Shown here: positions 1-10,380 of the stretch, piece by piece
Position numbering within the stretch: the stretch's first letter is position 1
How the letters are laid out: each line of letters opens with the position of its first letter
Assembly (NCBI RefSeq): GCF_003762925.1
Contig: NZ_RJUK01000001.1
Location: 2,666,001 to 2,730,000, forward strand
DNA: 64,000 nucleotides
Source: Marinimicrobium koreense
GTDB lineage: Bacteria; Pseudomonadota; Gammaproteobacteria; Pseudomonadales; Cellvibrionaceae
Reading direction: 5' to 3'
Notes under the pieces: model-generated
The model's input: only the letters and a program-made list of their open reading frames with translations
Told to the model about the DNA's origin: nothing
Database searches by the model: none
Translations under genes and position numbers: made by a program

Positions 1-901
1 GGGTCAACATGGCGTTGGTACGCTCACGGTGACGATCCGAAACGGAGTAGCGAACATCGTTGGGACGACCATACAATTGGCCATCTTCCGGCGCATTTTC
101 AATCACTGCATCATCGGTGAAGGAGTACAGTTCATCCTCACCCCAGCGACCAATGTTCCAGTCGTTAGAAGTGGCACCCGCAGCTCCGGAATCACGCTCC
201 TGGAAGCTAGCTGCCAAGCTTACCCCAAAGGTGTCGGAGTCATCAGTCCAGCTGAAGATGCCGGACAGCTCGGGGGTCAGGTCATCACCCGTCAGAGTGG
301 TGGTATCGTGAACGGCTTTAAAGCCCACGCTACCTTCGGTTCCGCGATCGAGAGGACGGGCGGTCTTGATGTTAATGGTACCGCCAATACCGCCGGTTGC
401 GATGCTGGCGCGACCGGTTTTGTATACTTCCAGCCCAGAAACGCTTTCTGACGCCAGATTGGCAAAATCAAAGGCGCGCGTGCCGCCACCGCGGGTACCG
501 CTGGCGCCACTACCACCACCGAAGGTGCTGGCGGCAGGAAGCTGGCGACCATTCAGTGTCACCATGTTGTTGTCGCCGCCAAAGCCGCGGATGGTGACCG
601 ACGAACCCTCGCCGTTACGGCGGTCAATGGACACACCGGTAATACGCTGCAGGGATTCAGCCAGGTTGGTGTCGGGGAACTTACCGATATCTTCGGCAGA
701 AATAGCATCGACCACACCTGTGGCGTCACGCTTGATGTCCATCGCCTGCTGCAGTGATCCGCGGATACCGGTGACCACCACCTCTTCCAGCATGGGCTCG
801 CCCTGCTGCGCGAATGCACCGCCGCTGAAGCCAGCCAGGGCCGACGAGGCCACGACTGAGGCGATCAGGCGCTTTTGAAAACTTTTACGATTGGGATTCA
901 T
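1..901 (-). CDS. TonB-dependent receptor, N-terminal part (cut by window edge)
   Basis: The minus strand reads open from an ATG at 901 to base 1, about 300 codons with no stop, so the gene continues left of the window. AAGGAGAG lies just upstream of the ATG. Residues 1-32 form a signal peptide (hydrophobic stretch, then an AFAQQ-type cleavage site). They are followed by LEEVVVTGIRGSLQQAMDIK, the TonB-box/plug start typical of the TIGR01782-type receptors that import oligosaccharides in marine proteobacteria. The plug follows, with the motifs IGKFPDTNLAESLQRITGVS and VTIRGF. There is no STN signalling domain, so it is a transporter rather than a transducer. The substrate is unknown. It is divergent from the nitrate-type ABC operon and need not be linked to it. 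Confidence 0.93.
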   Translation of the reverse strand, partial: MNPNRKSFQKRLIASVVASSALAGFSGGAFAQQGEPMLEEVVVTGIRGSLQQAMDIKRDATGVVDAISAEDIGKFPDTNLAESLQRITGVSIDRRNGEGSSVTIRGFGGDNNMVTLNGRQLPAASTFGGGSGASGTRGGGTRAFDFANLASESVSGLEVYKTGRASIATGGIGGTINIKTARPLDRGTEGSVGFKAVHDTTTLTGDDLTPELSGIFSWTDDSDTFGVSLAASFQERDSGAAGATSNDWNIGRWGEDELYSFTDDAVIENAPEDGQLYGRPNDVRYSVSDRHRERTNAMLT

Positions 902-1263
902 GGAACTCTCCTTACTGAGACCAGGTTATTATTGTCGGCACACAAGGTGCCGCAAATCATTTGCCAGCAATCTGTAACAAGCTGTTGTACGGTTTTTGGT
1001 TGATCACCACCGCTGAGCCAGGGGCAGAGTCCCTTACTGTTGTTGTCATTTCCTGCTTCGGCATCCAGACGCTCTCACTCTCCGAAAACCGATCACCGCA
1101 AACCCAATTCGGCGTCCGCTCACACGACACAGGCACCTAATCGCCATTAGAAATAAACCTGATGATTCTTATAACTTAAAAGAACTTACCAGATCCACTG
1201 ACGTTTAGATAATCCTTTATGTGCCGCCTAAACCCACAATAGGGTAATAGTGACCATAAATAT

Positions 1264-1278
1264 TAGTCTTCTAGACTA
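1264..1278. promoter_or_regulatory. Short perfect inverted repeat (possible operator)
   Basis: TAGTCT-TCT-AGACTA is a perfect 6+6 inverted repeat with a 3-bp spacer, in the AT-rich part of the divergent region about 365 bp from the receptor start. Its size suits a protein-binding site better than a terminator. No regulator is identified. Confidence 0.3.
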
Positions 1279-1305
1279 TTACACTCCCACCCATACCTTG
1301 TCAAC

Positions 1306-1334
1306 AACCAATTGCTTTGACGAAACAATCGGTT
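1306..1334. promoter_or_regulatory. Imperfect inverted repeat AACCAATTG/CAATCGGTT
   Basis: The two 9-bp arms match at 8 of 9 positions and are separated by 11 bp. It lies upstream of the minus-strand TonB receptor. It could be an operator or be chance in AT-rich DNA. Confidence 0.25.
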
Positions 1335-1894
1335 ATGAGCGATTGATGTGTTCTTCATTCAGGTAAGTCGGGACGTCACCAAGGCCCAAATATTTAATCG
1401 TGAATAAGTAGGGGGATGCCCTTAAATATTATAATAATAATATTTTGCTTCGGCTTGAATTATGCGGCTTCACCTGACTGATCACATTAGGCTCCACACC
1501 CTAGAGCTAACTTCATAGCCATGCTTGCCTCATTCTCGCGCACCTCAAACCTCGTCCACCGTACCAACTTGGCGCACTCTTTCTGTCGTCATGCCCGCGC
1601 TTGAGGCAAACACAGCTGGATTATCCTGACCCAGGATGAAGCACCTCTCTGTTTTTCGATCCACTGCTGTGCAAATCGGCCAATCCTCCCCTCATTTACG
1701 GGAAATTTCCTCTATCTGCTCAGTCGTCGTTTCGTTGGCACAGCTTTTGAATACACCAGCTCGTGCACCCGACATTCACTTGTCCCTTTAGTTTGCGATC
1801 GTGAGCCAAGCCATCTGATTGTTCCTGTCGAACAGTCAGCGACACATGACGATCAGTTCCGTCATCCGTGTTTTTCACTTTTCAGGAGTCAACA

Positions 1895-3316
1895 ATGAAC
1901 ACCTTTCTTGACGCGCTTCGCTCTTTGCGTCGCTCATTGCGACGCCCTCTATCATCCTGCTTTTGTCAGATCTCAAAACGGTTGGGATTTGCATTTATTG
2001 CTTTAATGAGCCACTCCACATTGGCCGTTGGGCCACCCGAGAAAGCAGACCTGCGGTTTGGCTTCATCAAGCTGACCGACATGGCCCCTTTGGCCATTGC
2101 ACTGGAAAAAGGCTACTTCGAGGATGAAGGCCTTTTCGTCGAGCTGGAAGCTCAGGCGAACTGGAAAGTGTTATTGGACGGGGTGATCGACGGGCAGTTG
2201 GACGGCGCTCACATGCTGGCCGGTCAACCACTGGCGGCCACCATTGGCTACGGCACCAAAGCCGATATCATCACCCCCTTTTCCATGGACCTGAACGGCA
2301 ATGGCATTACCGTTTCCAATCAGGTTTGGGAGGCGATAAAACCTCATCTACCAACCGGCGAGGACGGAAAAATACAACATCCGATCCATGCCGATGTCCT
2401 GAAGCCGGTCATTGAATCAATGGCCAAAAAAGGTGAAAGCTTCAAAATGGGAATGGTGTTTCCCGTTTCCACACACAACTATGAACTCCGCTACTGGCTC
2501 GCCGCCGGCGGTATACATCCGGGGTTCTACGCTCCCCACAAAGGAGACACCTCCGGCCAGAGGCAGGCCGACGCCTTCTTGAGTGTAACGCCACCACCCC
2601 AGATGCCTTCAACCCTTGAAGCAGGCACTATTCACGGCTATTGCGTGGGGGAACCCTGGAATCAACAGGCCGTTTTCAAAGGCATCGGTGTGCCCGTCAT
2701 CACGGATTACGAAATCTGGAAAAACAATCCCGAAAAAGTGTTTGGGATAACCCGGGAGTTCTCCGAAAAGTACCCCAACACCACCATTCGCCTGACCAAG
2801 GCGCTGATTCGTGCGGCCAAATGGTTGGATGCAGACGATAACGCCAACCGGGAGGAAGCCTCGAAAATTCTCTCTCAGCCCTACTACGTCGGGGCCGACT
2901 ATGAAGTGATTGCCAATTCCATGACCGGCACGTTCGAGTATGAAAAAGGCGATACCCGAGAGGTTCCGGATTTCAATGTATTTTTCCGCCACAACGCGAC
3001 CTATCCTTATTACTCGGACGCCATCTGGTACCTCACGCAGATGCGCCGCTGGGGCCAGATCAGCGAATCCAAACCAGATGAGTGGTACTTCGACATAGCC
3101 CGAAAGGTCTATCGCCCGGACATTTATGCGCAGGCAGCTCAAGCGCTTATTGCAGAGGATTATGCGGTCGCCGACGAGTTCCCCGACTTTGCCAGCGAGT
3201 CCGGCTTCAAGCCCCCGCAGGATGATTTCCTCGATGGCATTACTTACGACGGGACCAAGCCGACCAACTACATCGAATCACTGGAAATCGGTCTGAAACA
3301 GAACGACACCCTGTAG
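1895..3316 (+). CDS. nrtA: ABC transporter substrate-binding protein, nitrate (NrtA/CmpA) type
   Basis: This is the solute-binding component of an ABC importer, 473 residues, probably for nitrate/nitrite. The start is the ATG at 1895 behind CAGGAG; an in-frame GTG at 1868 would include that ribosome site in the coding region. The N-terminus is Arg-rich with a hydrophobic stretch ending near SHSTLAVG, an export or anchor signal. The mature part begins [23 protein letters not shown] and continues with [16 protein letters not shown], the signature of the NrtA/CmpA family (known: bind nitrate or bicarbonate). The length suits NrtA without the extra domains of cyanobacterial NrtC. Permease and ATPase genes follow at short spacing. 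The ligand is inferred from family resemblance; a sulfonate or cyanate ligand is less likely. Confidence 0.85.
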   Translation: MNTFLDALRSLRRSLRRPLSSCFCQISKRLGFAFIALMSHSTLAVGPPEKADLRFGFIKLTDMAPLAIALEKGYFEDEGLFVELEAQANWKVLLDGVIDGQLDGAHMLAGQPLAATIGYGTKADIITPFSMDLNGNGITVSNQVWEAIKPHLPTGEDGKIQHPIHADVLKPVIESMAKKGESFKMGMVFPVSTHNYELRYWLAAGGIHPGFYAPHKGDTSGQRQADAFLSVTPPPQMPSTLEAGTIHGYCVGEPWNQQAVFKGIGVPVITDYEIWKNNPEKVFGITREFSEKYPNTTIRLTKALIRAAKWLDADDNANREEASKILSQPYYVGADYEVIANSMTGTFEYEKGDTREVPDFNVFFRHNATYPYYSDAIWYLTQMRRWGQISESKPDEWYFDIARKVYRPDIYAQAAQALIAEDYAVADEFPDFASESGFKPPQDDFLDGITYDGTKPTNYIESLEIGLKQNDTL

Positions 3317-3376
3317 TCCCGCATTTAGATATGTTGGGCGCTGCAAATCGCCCAACCTTACCCGGAGGACGTCACC

Positions 3377-4363
3377 ATGACTTCCACAACCTTTCAGAAA
3401 CCCAGGTGGTTTCGCTGGCCTATCAGCGGCGACCGGTTGACGAACATCGTCAGCACCATCACCTTACCCTTGATTGGACTGGCCCTTTTCATTGGCGCCT
3501 GGCACATCGGCGCCCAGCAGGTAAACACCTCGCTGGGCACCTTTCCCGGACCCGCCGCCGTCTTTGAGCAGTGGCAGAACCTGATCGATGAACATCAGTC
3601 GGAGAATCTTCGGGCGCAAGCGTTTTACGAACGACAGGAGAAGCGTCACGAGCGGCAATTGGACAAGAATCCGGATGCACAGCTCACCTTTCGGGACTAT
3701 AACCGTCGTCCGACATTTTTCGATCAGATAGTTACCAGCCTGTTTACCGTGATGACCGGTTTTCTTCTGGCTACTGCGGTGGCTATTCCATTGGGGATAG
3801 TCATCGGCCTGAGTACTACCACCTACAGGGCAATCAATCCGATCATCCAGATATTCAAACCGGTATCCCCTTTGGCGTGGCTACCGCTGGTCACCATGGT
3901 GGTGAGTGCGGTTTACGTCAGCGATGACCCGATGTTTGAAAAGTCCTTTATCACCTCGGTGATTACCGTGGCGCTGTGCAGCATCTGGCCAACCCTGATC
4001 AACACCGCCGTGGGCACCGCCAGCATTAACAGCGACCTGCTAAACGTCAGTCGGGTGCTGAGCCTCAACTGGTTTACTCATGTAAAAACCATTGTACTGC
4101 CCTCGGCCATTCCCATGATGTTCACCGGACTTCGGCTGTCACTGGGTATTGCCTGGATGGTATTGATTGCTGCGGAAATGCTCGCCCAGAACCCGGGGCT
4201 GGGAAAATTTGTCTGGGACGAATTCCAGAACGGATCCTCCAACTCCCTCGGACGCATTTGCGTCGCAGTATTGATGATCGGGTTCATTGGCTTTTTGCTG
4301 GACCGCTGTCTACTGCTGATTCAGAGCCGCGTCAACTGGGATAAAACAGCGATCTCTCGCTAA
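3377..4363 (+). CDS. nrtB: ABC transporter permease, nitrate/sulfonate type
   Basis: This is the inner-membrane permease of the importer, 328 residues. A GGAGG lies just before the ATG. An N-terminal membrane segment (about residues 27-50) is followed by a charged periplasmic loop (about 60-110) and then by the usual BPD_transp_1 block of about five helices. That block includes the cytoplasmic EAA-type loop around INSDLLNVSRVLSLNWFTHV, which docks onto the ATPase. It sits 60 bp after the binding-protein gene and 14 bp before the ATPase gene, so one operon. The extended charged loop before the core is somewhat longer than in SsuC-type permeases and fits NrtB. Confidence 0.87.
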   Translation: MTSTTFQKPRWFRWPISGDRLTNIVSTITLPLIGLALFIGAWHIGAQQVNTSLGTFPGPAAVFEQWQNLIDEHQSENLRAQAFYERQEKRHERQLDKNPDAQLTFRDYNRRPTFFDQIVTSLFTVMTGFLLATAVAIPLGIVIGLSTTTYRAINPIIQIFKPVSPLAWLPLVTMVVSAVYVSDDPMFEKSFITSVITVALCSIWPTLINTAVGTASINSDLLNVSRVLSLNWFTHVKTIVLPSAIPMMFTGLRLSLGIAWMVLIAAEMLAQNPGLGKFVWDEFQNGSSNSLGRICVAVLMIGFIGFLLDRCLLLIQSRVNWDKTAISR

Positions 4364-4377
4364 CCAAGGAGTTTGAT

Positions 4378-5229
4378 ATGAGTCAAGTTCACCTCGAATT
4401 AACCCAGGTCGGAATCGATTTTCCCACTCCCAAGGGTCCGTTCAACGCACTCAGGGATGTAAACTTGAAAATCGGTCAGGGCGAGTTTGTTTCGCTGATC
4501 GGCCATTCCGGCTGCGGTAAATCCACAGTGCTCAATATAGTCGCCGGTCTGTATCAAGCCACCAGTGGCGGCGTGGTGCTCAATGGCAGGGAAGTGAACT
4601 CTCCGGGACCCGAGCGTGCAGTGGTGTTTCAGAATCACTCGCTGCTCCCCTGGCTGACGGTTTACGACAATGTCGCACTCGCGGTCAAACAGGTCTTCAA
4701 GGGCCAGAAGTCCAGGGCGGAAATGCGTGACTGGATCGAACACAACCTGGCACTGGTACAGATGACCCACGCCATGCACAAGCGCCCCGGTGAAATTTCC
4801 GGCGGCATGAAGCAACGGGTCGGCATTGCCAGGGCGCTGGCCATGGAGCCGCAGGTGTTACTGATGGATGAACCCTTCGGCGCGCTCGATGCACTGACCC
4901 GCGCACACCTTCAAGATTCGCTGATGGACATTCAGGCCACCCTGGGCAACACGGTCATCATGATCACCCACGATGTGGATGAGGCGGTTTTGCTGTCCGA
5001 CCGGATCGTGATGATGACCAACGGCCCATCAGCCACCATCGGAGAGGTTCTGCCTGTATCCCTGGAGCGCCCGCGGAACCGACTCGATCTGGTGGACAGC
5101 CCCGAGTACAACGAGTGCCGCAGTGCCGTACTGCGTTTTCTGTACGAGAAGCAGAAGAAGATTGAATCCATTGACGCCAAACGAAAGGCCAAAAAAAGTT
5201 GGGCGCAAAAATTGAAAATTACCGGCTAG
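4378..5229 (+). CDS. nrtD: ABC transporter ATP-binding protein, NrtD/SsuB type
   Basis: This is the cytoplasmic ATPase of the importer, 283 residues. Walker A is GHSGCGKST, the Q-loop is VVFQNHSLLPWLTV, the signature is ISGGMKQRVGIARAL (a normal variant of LSGGQ), Walker B is VLLMDEPFGALDALT, and the switch His is in ITHDVDEA. The Q-loop and the MMTNGP segment are typical of the nitrate/sulfonate/taurine subfamily. The C-terminus is basic (KRKAKKSWAQKLK) with no fused binding-protein domain, so it is NrtD-like rather than NrtC-like. It begins 14 bp after the permease gene behind AAGGAG. Confidence 0.9.
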   Translation: MSQVHLELTQVGIDFPTPKGPFNALRDVNLKIGQGEFVSLIGHSGCGKSTVLNIVAGLYQATSGGVVLNGREVNSPGPERAVVFQNHSLLPWLTVYDNVALAVKQVFKGQKSRAEMRDWIEHNLALVQMTHAMHKRPGEISGGMKQRVGIARALAMEPQVLLMDEPFGALDALTRAHLQDSLMDIQATLGNTVIMITHDVDEAVLLSDRIVMMTNGPSATIGEVLPVSLERPRNRLDLVDSPEYNECRSAVLRFLYEKQKKIESIDAKRKAKKSWAQKLKITG

Positions 5230-5298
5230 CTCCTCTATAGACAAAAACATCTTTTACCAAAAATTCATTACCCGATTACAGAACTGGAGAAACCTGCA

Positions 5299-6483
5299 AT
5301 GCACAGAATGACTTATCCCCTGAGCGCCTCGCTCGCCCTATGCCTGAGCGCCCCGGCCGCTGTTGCTCAAAACGGTATTGTCGAAGCCCTGCAAAGCGGC
5401 GAGACCCAGCTGCATCTGCGCACCCGTTTCGAAGATGTGGACCAGGACGGCGTGGAAGGCGCCAGCGCCTTCACTCAAAAAACCCGCCTGACCTATGCCT
5501 CCGGACGCTATGAAGGCTTCAGCCTGCTGCTGGAGATGGACGACACCACCGCGATCACCGATGTTGACTACAACGACGGCACCGGCATCAACCCGGGCAC
5601 CGCCGTCATCGCCGACCCGGAAGGCACCGAGATCAACCAGTCCTACCTGGCCTATCAGGCCGGCGCCACCCAGGTGAAGTATGGCCGCCAACGCATTCTG
5701 CTGGACAATCAACGCTTTGTCGGTGGCGTCGGCTGGCGCCAGAACGAGCAGACCTACGACGGATTCTCGGTCAGCAGCAAAGCGGTGGATCAATTCGAGC
5801 TGTTCTACGCCTACGTGCACAACGTGAACCGCATTTTTGGTGAGAGTGTGGCCGGTGGCGATGACAAGCATCAGAGCCATCTGCTCAACGGCAAATACAC
5901 CGGGCTTAATGCCGGCACGCTGGTGGCCTACGCCTATCTGCTGGACAACGAGACGGCGCCGGGGCTGGCCAGTGATACCCTGGGGCTGCGCTGGCAGGGC
6001 ACCTTCAACGAGACCTTCAGCTACAACCTGGAGTACGCCACCCAAAGTGAGGCGGGCGACAACCCGACCGACTATTCCGCAAGCTACCTGATGGCCGAAG
6101 GGCTGGCCAAGGTGGAGGGGTTCAGTCTCAAACTGGGCTACGAGGTGCTGGGCTCGGATGACGGCGCCGCGGCGTTCGCCACACCCCTGGCCACGCTGCA
6201 CGCCTTCCAGGGCTGGACGGACAAGTTTCTGGCAACGCCCGCCACCGGGGTAGAGGATATGTACTTCAGTGTACGGCGACCGGTCGGGCCCGTGAACCTG
6301 ACGCTGGTGTATCACGACCTGAGCGCCAATGAGGGGGATGCCGATTATGGCTCCGAGCTCGGGTTGGTAGCTGGCACCAAGGTGGGGCCGGTGGGCCTGA
6401 CCCTGAAGTACGCGGACTACAGCGCCGATGAGTTCGCCACGGATACCCGCAAACTGTGGCTGATGGCGGCGGCCACTTTCTAA
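5299..6483 (+). CDS. Outer-membrane porin (alginate-export-like beta-barrel)
   Basis: The protein has 394 residues and a signal peptide ending APAAVAQ. The rest is alternating beta-strand sequence of a 16- to 18-stranded barrel, ending in an aromatic residue (AAATF), the usual outer-membrane assembly signal. The segments LHLRTRFEDVDQDG, AYQAGATQVKYGRQRILLDNQRFVGGVGWRQNEQTYDGF match the alginate-export/OprD-like porin group. The start is behind CTGGAGAAA, 69 bp after the ATPase gene, so it is probably the last gene of the importer operon. The inferred role is letting nitrate (or the real substrate) cross the outer membrane to the binding protein. The name alginate export should not be taken as its function here. 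Confidence 0.8.
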   Translation: MHRMTYPLSASLALCLSAPAAVAQNGIVEALQSGETQLHLRTRFEDVDQDGVEGASAFTQKTRLTYASGRYEGFSLLLEMDDTTAITDVDYNDGTGINPGTAVIADPEGTEINQSYLAYQAGATQVKYGRQRILLDNQRFVGGVGWRQNEQTYDGFSVSSKAVDQFELFYAYVHNVNRIFGESVAGGDDKHQSHLLNGKYTGLNAGTLVAYAYLLDNETAPGLASDTLGLRWQGTFNETFSYNLEYATQSEAGDNPTDYSASYLMAEGLAKVEGFSLKLGYEVLGSDDGAAAFATPLATLHAFQGWTDKFLATPATGVEDMYFSVRRPVGPVNLTLVYHDLSANEGDADYGSELGLVAGTKVGPVGLTLKYADYSADEFATDTRKLWLMAAATF

Positions 6484-6495
6484 TCGGTCGATTCG

Positions 6496-6729
6496 TCAGG
6501 CGTTATCTACCGGGCCCAGTTCCTCATCAATCAGCCCGATCACGGTGCCCACACCGTTTTCGCGCAACCGCTCCAGGAGCTGGGCCAGGTCGTCAACCCG
6601 CTGCGGGTCAAGCAACCCCGCCTCGTCGGGCGCCAGGCGACCTTTTTCGATCATCCGCTGTACGAAGGCTTCGCTGGCATTCAACCGCTCGGCGGCGGCT
6701 TCTTTCGTCATACCTTGTGTCACATTCAC
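6496..6729 (-). CDS. Small helix-turn-helix protein (excisionase/antitoxin-like fold)
   Basis: A 77-residue product convergent with the porin gene and divergent from gmk. The N-terminal half, MTKEAAAERLNASEAFVQRM, resembles the MerR-like winged HTH of excisionases and antitoxins (HTH_17). The C-terminal half is helical and acidic. The frame opens at GTG 6729; ATG 6711 is an alternative, but AAGG sits only one base before it. There is no toxin-like partner on either side. It could be a free-standing regulator or a domesticated antitoxin; the function is unknown. Confidence 0.6.
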   Translation of the reverse strand: MNVTQGMTKEAAAERLNASEAFVQRMIEKGRLAPDEAGLLDPQRVDDLAQLLERLRENGVGTVIGLIDEELGPVDNA

Positions 6730-6776
6730 CTCATTGGTCGTTTTTCACCGGAGCACGGTCGATGAACCCCGGTTAA

Positions 6777-7513
<737 letters not shown>

Positions 7514-7609
7514 ATCCGGTCCGATTCCCGAATTTCCCGGCGCCGGCACCCGGACCCCTTGAAGGTCCAGGATACCGACGCCATTTCAATACTGTGAGTA
7601 CGAGACACT

Positions 7610-7885
7610 ATGGCACGTATTACCGTTGAAGATTGCTTGGATCACGTCGACAACCGTTTCGAACTGGTGATGGTCAGCGCCAAGCGCGCCCGCCAGCTCG
7701 CCGTGGGCGGTAAAGACCCGCACGTTCCGGAAGAAAACGACAAGCCCACCGTCATCGCGCTGCGCGAAATCGAGGAAGGTTTTGTCGACGCCAGCATCCT
7801 GCTGGAGGCTGATGAGCCGATTCGCCAGGAGGCACCCAGCGCCGAACACATTCAGGAAACTGAGGCCCAGCCCGGCAACGAGTAA
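7610..7885 (+). CDS. rpoZ: RNA polymerase omega subunit
   Basis: The 91-residue product begins [20 protein letters not shown] and contains [33 protein letters not shown], the conserved omega core that clamps the beta-prime C-terminus and helps ppGpp binding. The length is normal. It stands between gmk and spoT as in Escherichia and Pseudomonas. The 58-bp gap to spoT has no terminator, so the two are likely co-transcribed. Confidence 0.97.
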   Translation: MARITVEDCLDHVDNRFELVMVSAKRARQLAVGGKDPHVPEENDKPTVIALREIEEGFVDASILLEADEPIRQEAPSAEHIQETEAQPGNE

Positions 7886-7943
7886 GCGCCTCGCCATTTA
7901 ATACCCGGCCGGGTCCGCCCCCGGCCTCGTTTGGAGTAAGGCC

Positions 7944-10052
7944 TTGCAGACGATCGAAGCCTTGAGTCACAGGCTTTCATCTTACCTCGAGTACAGCCAA
8001 ATCAATTTGGTGAAGCGGGCCTACTTTTACGCGGAACAAGCCCACGACGGACAAAAGCGCCGTAGCGGCGAAGCGTACATTACCCACCCCTTGGCCGTCG
8101 CCGACATCCTCGCCAACATGCACATGGACCATCAGAGCCTGATGGCCGCCATGCTGCACGACGTAATCGAAGACACCGGCATCAGCAAAAAGGCCATCGC
8201 CAAGCAGTTCGGCGATACCGTGGCCGAGCTGGTGGACGGGGTAAGCAAGCTGACCCAGATCGAGTTTGAATCCCACGCCGAGAAGCAGGCCGAAAACTTC
8301 CAGAAAATGGCTCTGGCCATGGCCAACGACCTGCGGGTCATTCTGGTCAAACTGGCCGACCGACTGCACAACATGCGCACCCTGGGCGCCATGCCGCCCC
8401 ACAAGAAACGCCGCATCGCCAAGGAAACCCTGGAAATCTACGCCCCTATCGCCCACCGCCTGGGCATGAATGACATCCGCCTCGAGTTCGAGGACCGGGG
8501 CTTCTACGCCATGCACCCGCTGCGGGCCAGCCGCTTGCAGGCGGCCCTGAAAACCGCCCGGGGTAACCGCAAGGAACTGGTCGAGCAGATTCAGACCGCC
8601 ATTGAAAAGCGGCTGGAGCGGGAGGGCCTGATTGCAATCGTGATCGGCCGGGAGAAGCACCTGTACAGCATTTACGAAAAAATGCGGCAGAAAAAGAAGT
8701 ACTTCAAGGAAATCATGGACGTCTACGCCTTCCGCATCATCGTGGACAGCGTGGACACCTGCTACCGGGTACTGGGGGTCATTCACAACCTGTATAAACC
8801 GGTAGCCGGGGAGTTCAAGGACTATATCGCCATTCCCAAGGCCAACGGTTACCAGTCCCTGCACACCGTGCTGCTGGGCATGCATGGCGTCCCGATCGAA
8901 GTGCAGATCCGCACCAAGGAAATGGACGAGATGGCCAACAACGGCATCGCCGCCCACTTCCTGTACAAGAACAGCGGCGATGAAAGCATCAGCCACAGCC
9001 GGGCCCGCCAATGGGTTCAGGGCCTACTGGAAATGCAGCGCCGGGCCGGGGACTCGTTGGAGTTCATCGAGAACGTCAAAATCGACCTGTTCCCCGACGA
9101 AGTCTACGTGTTCACACCAAAAGGACGCATTGTCGAGCTGCCCCACGGGGCCACGCCGATTGACTTCGCCTACGCGGTCCACACCGACATCGGCCACAAC
9201 TGCGTGGCCTGCCGGATCAATGGCCGCCTGGCACCCCTGTCTCAGCCCCTGCAGAGCGGCCAGAAGGTCAACATCATTACCTCACAAGGCGCCCAGCCCA
9301 ACCCCAATTGGCTCAATTTCGCCGTGTCCGGCAAGGCCCGCAGTGCCATCCGCCACTTCCTCAAGCACCAGCGCCATCACCAGTCGGTCGCTCTGGGCAA
9401 GCGGCTGCTGAGCCGCTCGTTGGCGGATGTCGGCCTGAAGCTGGATCAACTGAGCGAAGAGCAGGAAAAGCAGTTGCTCACCGCCACCCAGATGAAGTCC
9501 ATGGAGGACCTGCTCGAAGACATTGGTCTGGGCAACCGGGTCGCGCAGGCGGTAGCCAAACTGCTGCAGCCGGACGCCGACGTCAATCCCCCCAGCGGCA
9601 GCATCTACTCACCGCTAACCATTGATTCCGCCGAAGGCATGATGATCACCTTCGCCCGCTGTTGCCGCCCGATTCCGGGCGACCCGATTATCGGTCACAT
9701 CAGCTCGGGCAAGGGCCTGGTGGTCCACCAGGACACCTGTCGCAACATCACCGAGCTGCGCCACAAGCCGGAGAAAATCAGCTACGTCAATTGGGCGCCC
9801 ACGGTCACCGGCGAGTTCCTGGTGGATGTGCGGGTGGAAGTGGAGTCCGAGCGGGGCATCATCGCCACCCTGGCCACCCGGGTGACCGAGCAGGGCGGCT
9901 CCATTGAGCACATCAAGGTGAACGAACGGGACGCGCACAACAGCGTCATCAACCTCTGTATTGGCGTACACAACCGCATCCATCTGGCCAATATCATGCG
10001 TCGGGTGCGCAATCTCAGTTTTGTGCTGCGAATCAATCGGGCGAAGAACTGA
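7944..10052 (+). CDS. spoT: Bifunctional (p)ppGpp synthetase/hydrolase SpoT
   Basis: A 702-residue stringent-response enzyme that makes and degrades (p)ppGpp. The HD hydrolase domain keeps its metal site (HDVIED, about residues 72-77). The synthetase domain includes the conserved segment YIAIPKANGYQSLHT, then TGS (about 385-450, VYVFTPKGRIVELPHGA) and a C-terminal ACT domain (about 630-700). The intact HD site marks it as SpoT rather than RelA. The start is TTG 7944, placed behind GGAGTAAGG; no ATG gives as good a fit to family N-termini. It is the last conserved gene before the accessory block. Confidence 0.96.
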   Translation: MQTIEALSHRLSSYLEYSQINLVKRAYFYAEQAHDGQKRRSGEAYITHPLAVADILANMHMDHQSLMAAMLHDVIEDTGISKKAIAKQFGDTVAELVDGVSKLTQIEFESHAEKQAENFQKMALAMANDLRVILVKLADRLHNMRTLGAMPPHKKRRIAKETLEIYAPIAHRLGMNDIRLEFEDRGFYAMHPLRASRLQAALKTARGNRKELVEQIQTAIEKRLEREGLIAIVIGREKHLYSIYEKMRQKKKYFKEIMDVYAFRIIVDSVDTCYRVLGVIHNLYKPVAGEFKDYIAIPKANGYQSLHTVLLGMHGVPIEVQIRTKEMDEMANNGIAAHFLYKNSGDESISHSRARQWVQGLLEMQRRAGDSLEFIENVKIDLFPDEVYVFTPKGRIVELPHGATPIDFAYAVHTDIGHNCVACRINGRLAPLSQPLQSGQKVNIITSQGAQPNPNWLNFAVSGKARSAIRHFLKHQRHHQSVALGKRLLSRSLADVGLKLDQLSEEQEKQLLTATQMKSMEDLLEDIGLGNRVAQAVAKLLQPDADVNPPSGSIYSPLTIDSAEGMMITFARCCRPIPGDPIIGHISSGKGLVVHQDTCRNITELRHKPEKISYVNWAPTVTGEFLVDVRVEVESERGIIATLATRVTEQGGSIEHIKVNERDAHNSVINLCIGVHNRIHLANIMRRVRNLSFVLRINRAKN

Positions 10053-10380
10053 CCCCGTCAATAGACTCCGCGCCCCTCAATTGTAAAAAGGCGTAGCCCG
10101 TCGATTTCGCTCAACGACCATCGACGATATGCTTAGCAGCCTCGCTTGGCCGACAAAACTTTGTGCAGTAGTTAAGCGATGGCATCGGTGCGAAGTTTCC
10201 TAGGTCCTCCCTAGCCGAAGTTGAACACCGCGGGCTCGGCTACCTCTTCGAAACGCCCAACGTCACTCCAATTGGCACCCAACTCATTTTCCATCCTGTG
10301 CATTAGAAACTAGTTCGGATTCTCACTTTAAATCCGTCCTTTTCTAAGTGAAGCCACCCTTATAAAAACTGAGTGCTTTT
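10053..10380. other. Junction between spoT and the accessory block
   Basis: This is 328 bp with no credible gene, and the base composition becomes more AT-rich toward its right end. I see no tRNA, integrase, direct repeat or attachment site marking an insertion. A weak inverted repeat CGGATT/AATCCG lies near 10316-10336, where the promoter of the first sulfatase gene should be. Confidence 0.5.

Larger units (their letters stand above)
902..1894. other. Long divergent intergenic region
   Basis: This is nearly 1 kb without a credible gene, between the minus-strand TonB receptor and the plus-strand ABC importer. Much of 1140-1460 is AT-rich and should hold the receptor promoter. Short inverted repeats are visible at 1264-1278, 1306-1334 and 1623-1637. 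I see no tRNA, no known riboswitch and no convincing terminator. A long untranslated leader before a nitrate-type operon could fit NasT/ANTAR-type antitermination, but I could not identify the paired hairpins that would need. Confidence 0.6.

Noticed and set aside
1640-1890. ANTAR/NasT-type leader hairpins before the ABC operon
   Set aside because: I could not find two hexaloop hairpins followed by a terminator; only a short 6+6 repeat at 1623-1637 is visible.
5338-6315. A 325-codon open frame antisense to the porin
   Set aside because: The plus strand has a signal peptide, beta-strand pattern and a ribosome site; the antisense frame has none.
7977-9011. A 344-codon open frame antisense to spoT
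   Set aside because: It lies wholly inside spoT, whose HD, synthetase and TGS motifs are intact; composition is that of a GC-driven shadow.
10053-10380. Insertion boundary with attachment site or tRNA remnant
   Set aside because: No direct repeat shared with the 46.1-kb end, no tRNA-like sequence and no integrase were found by eye.
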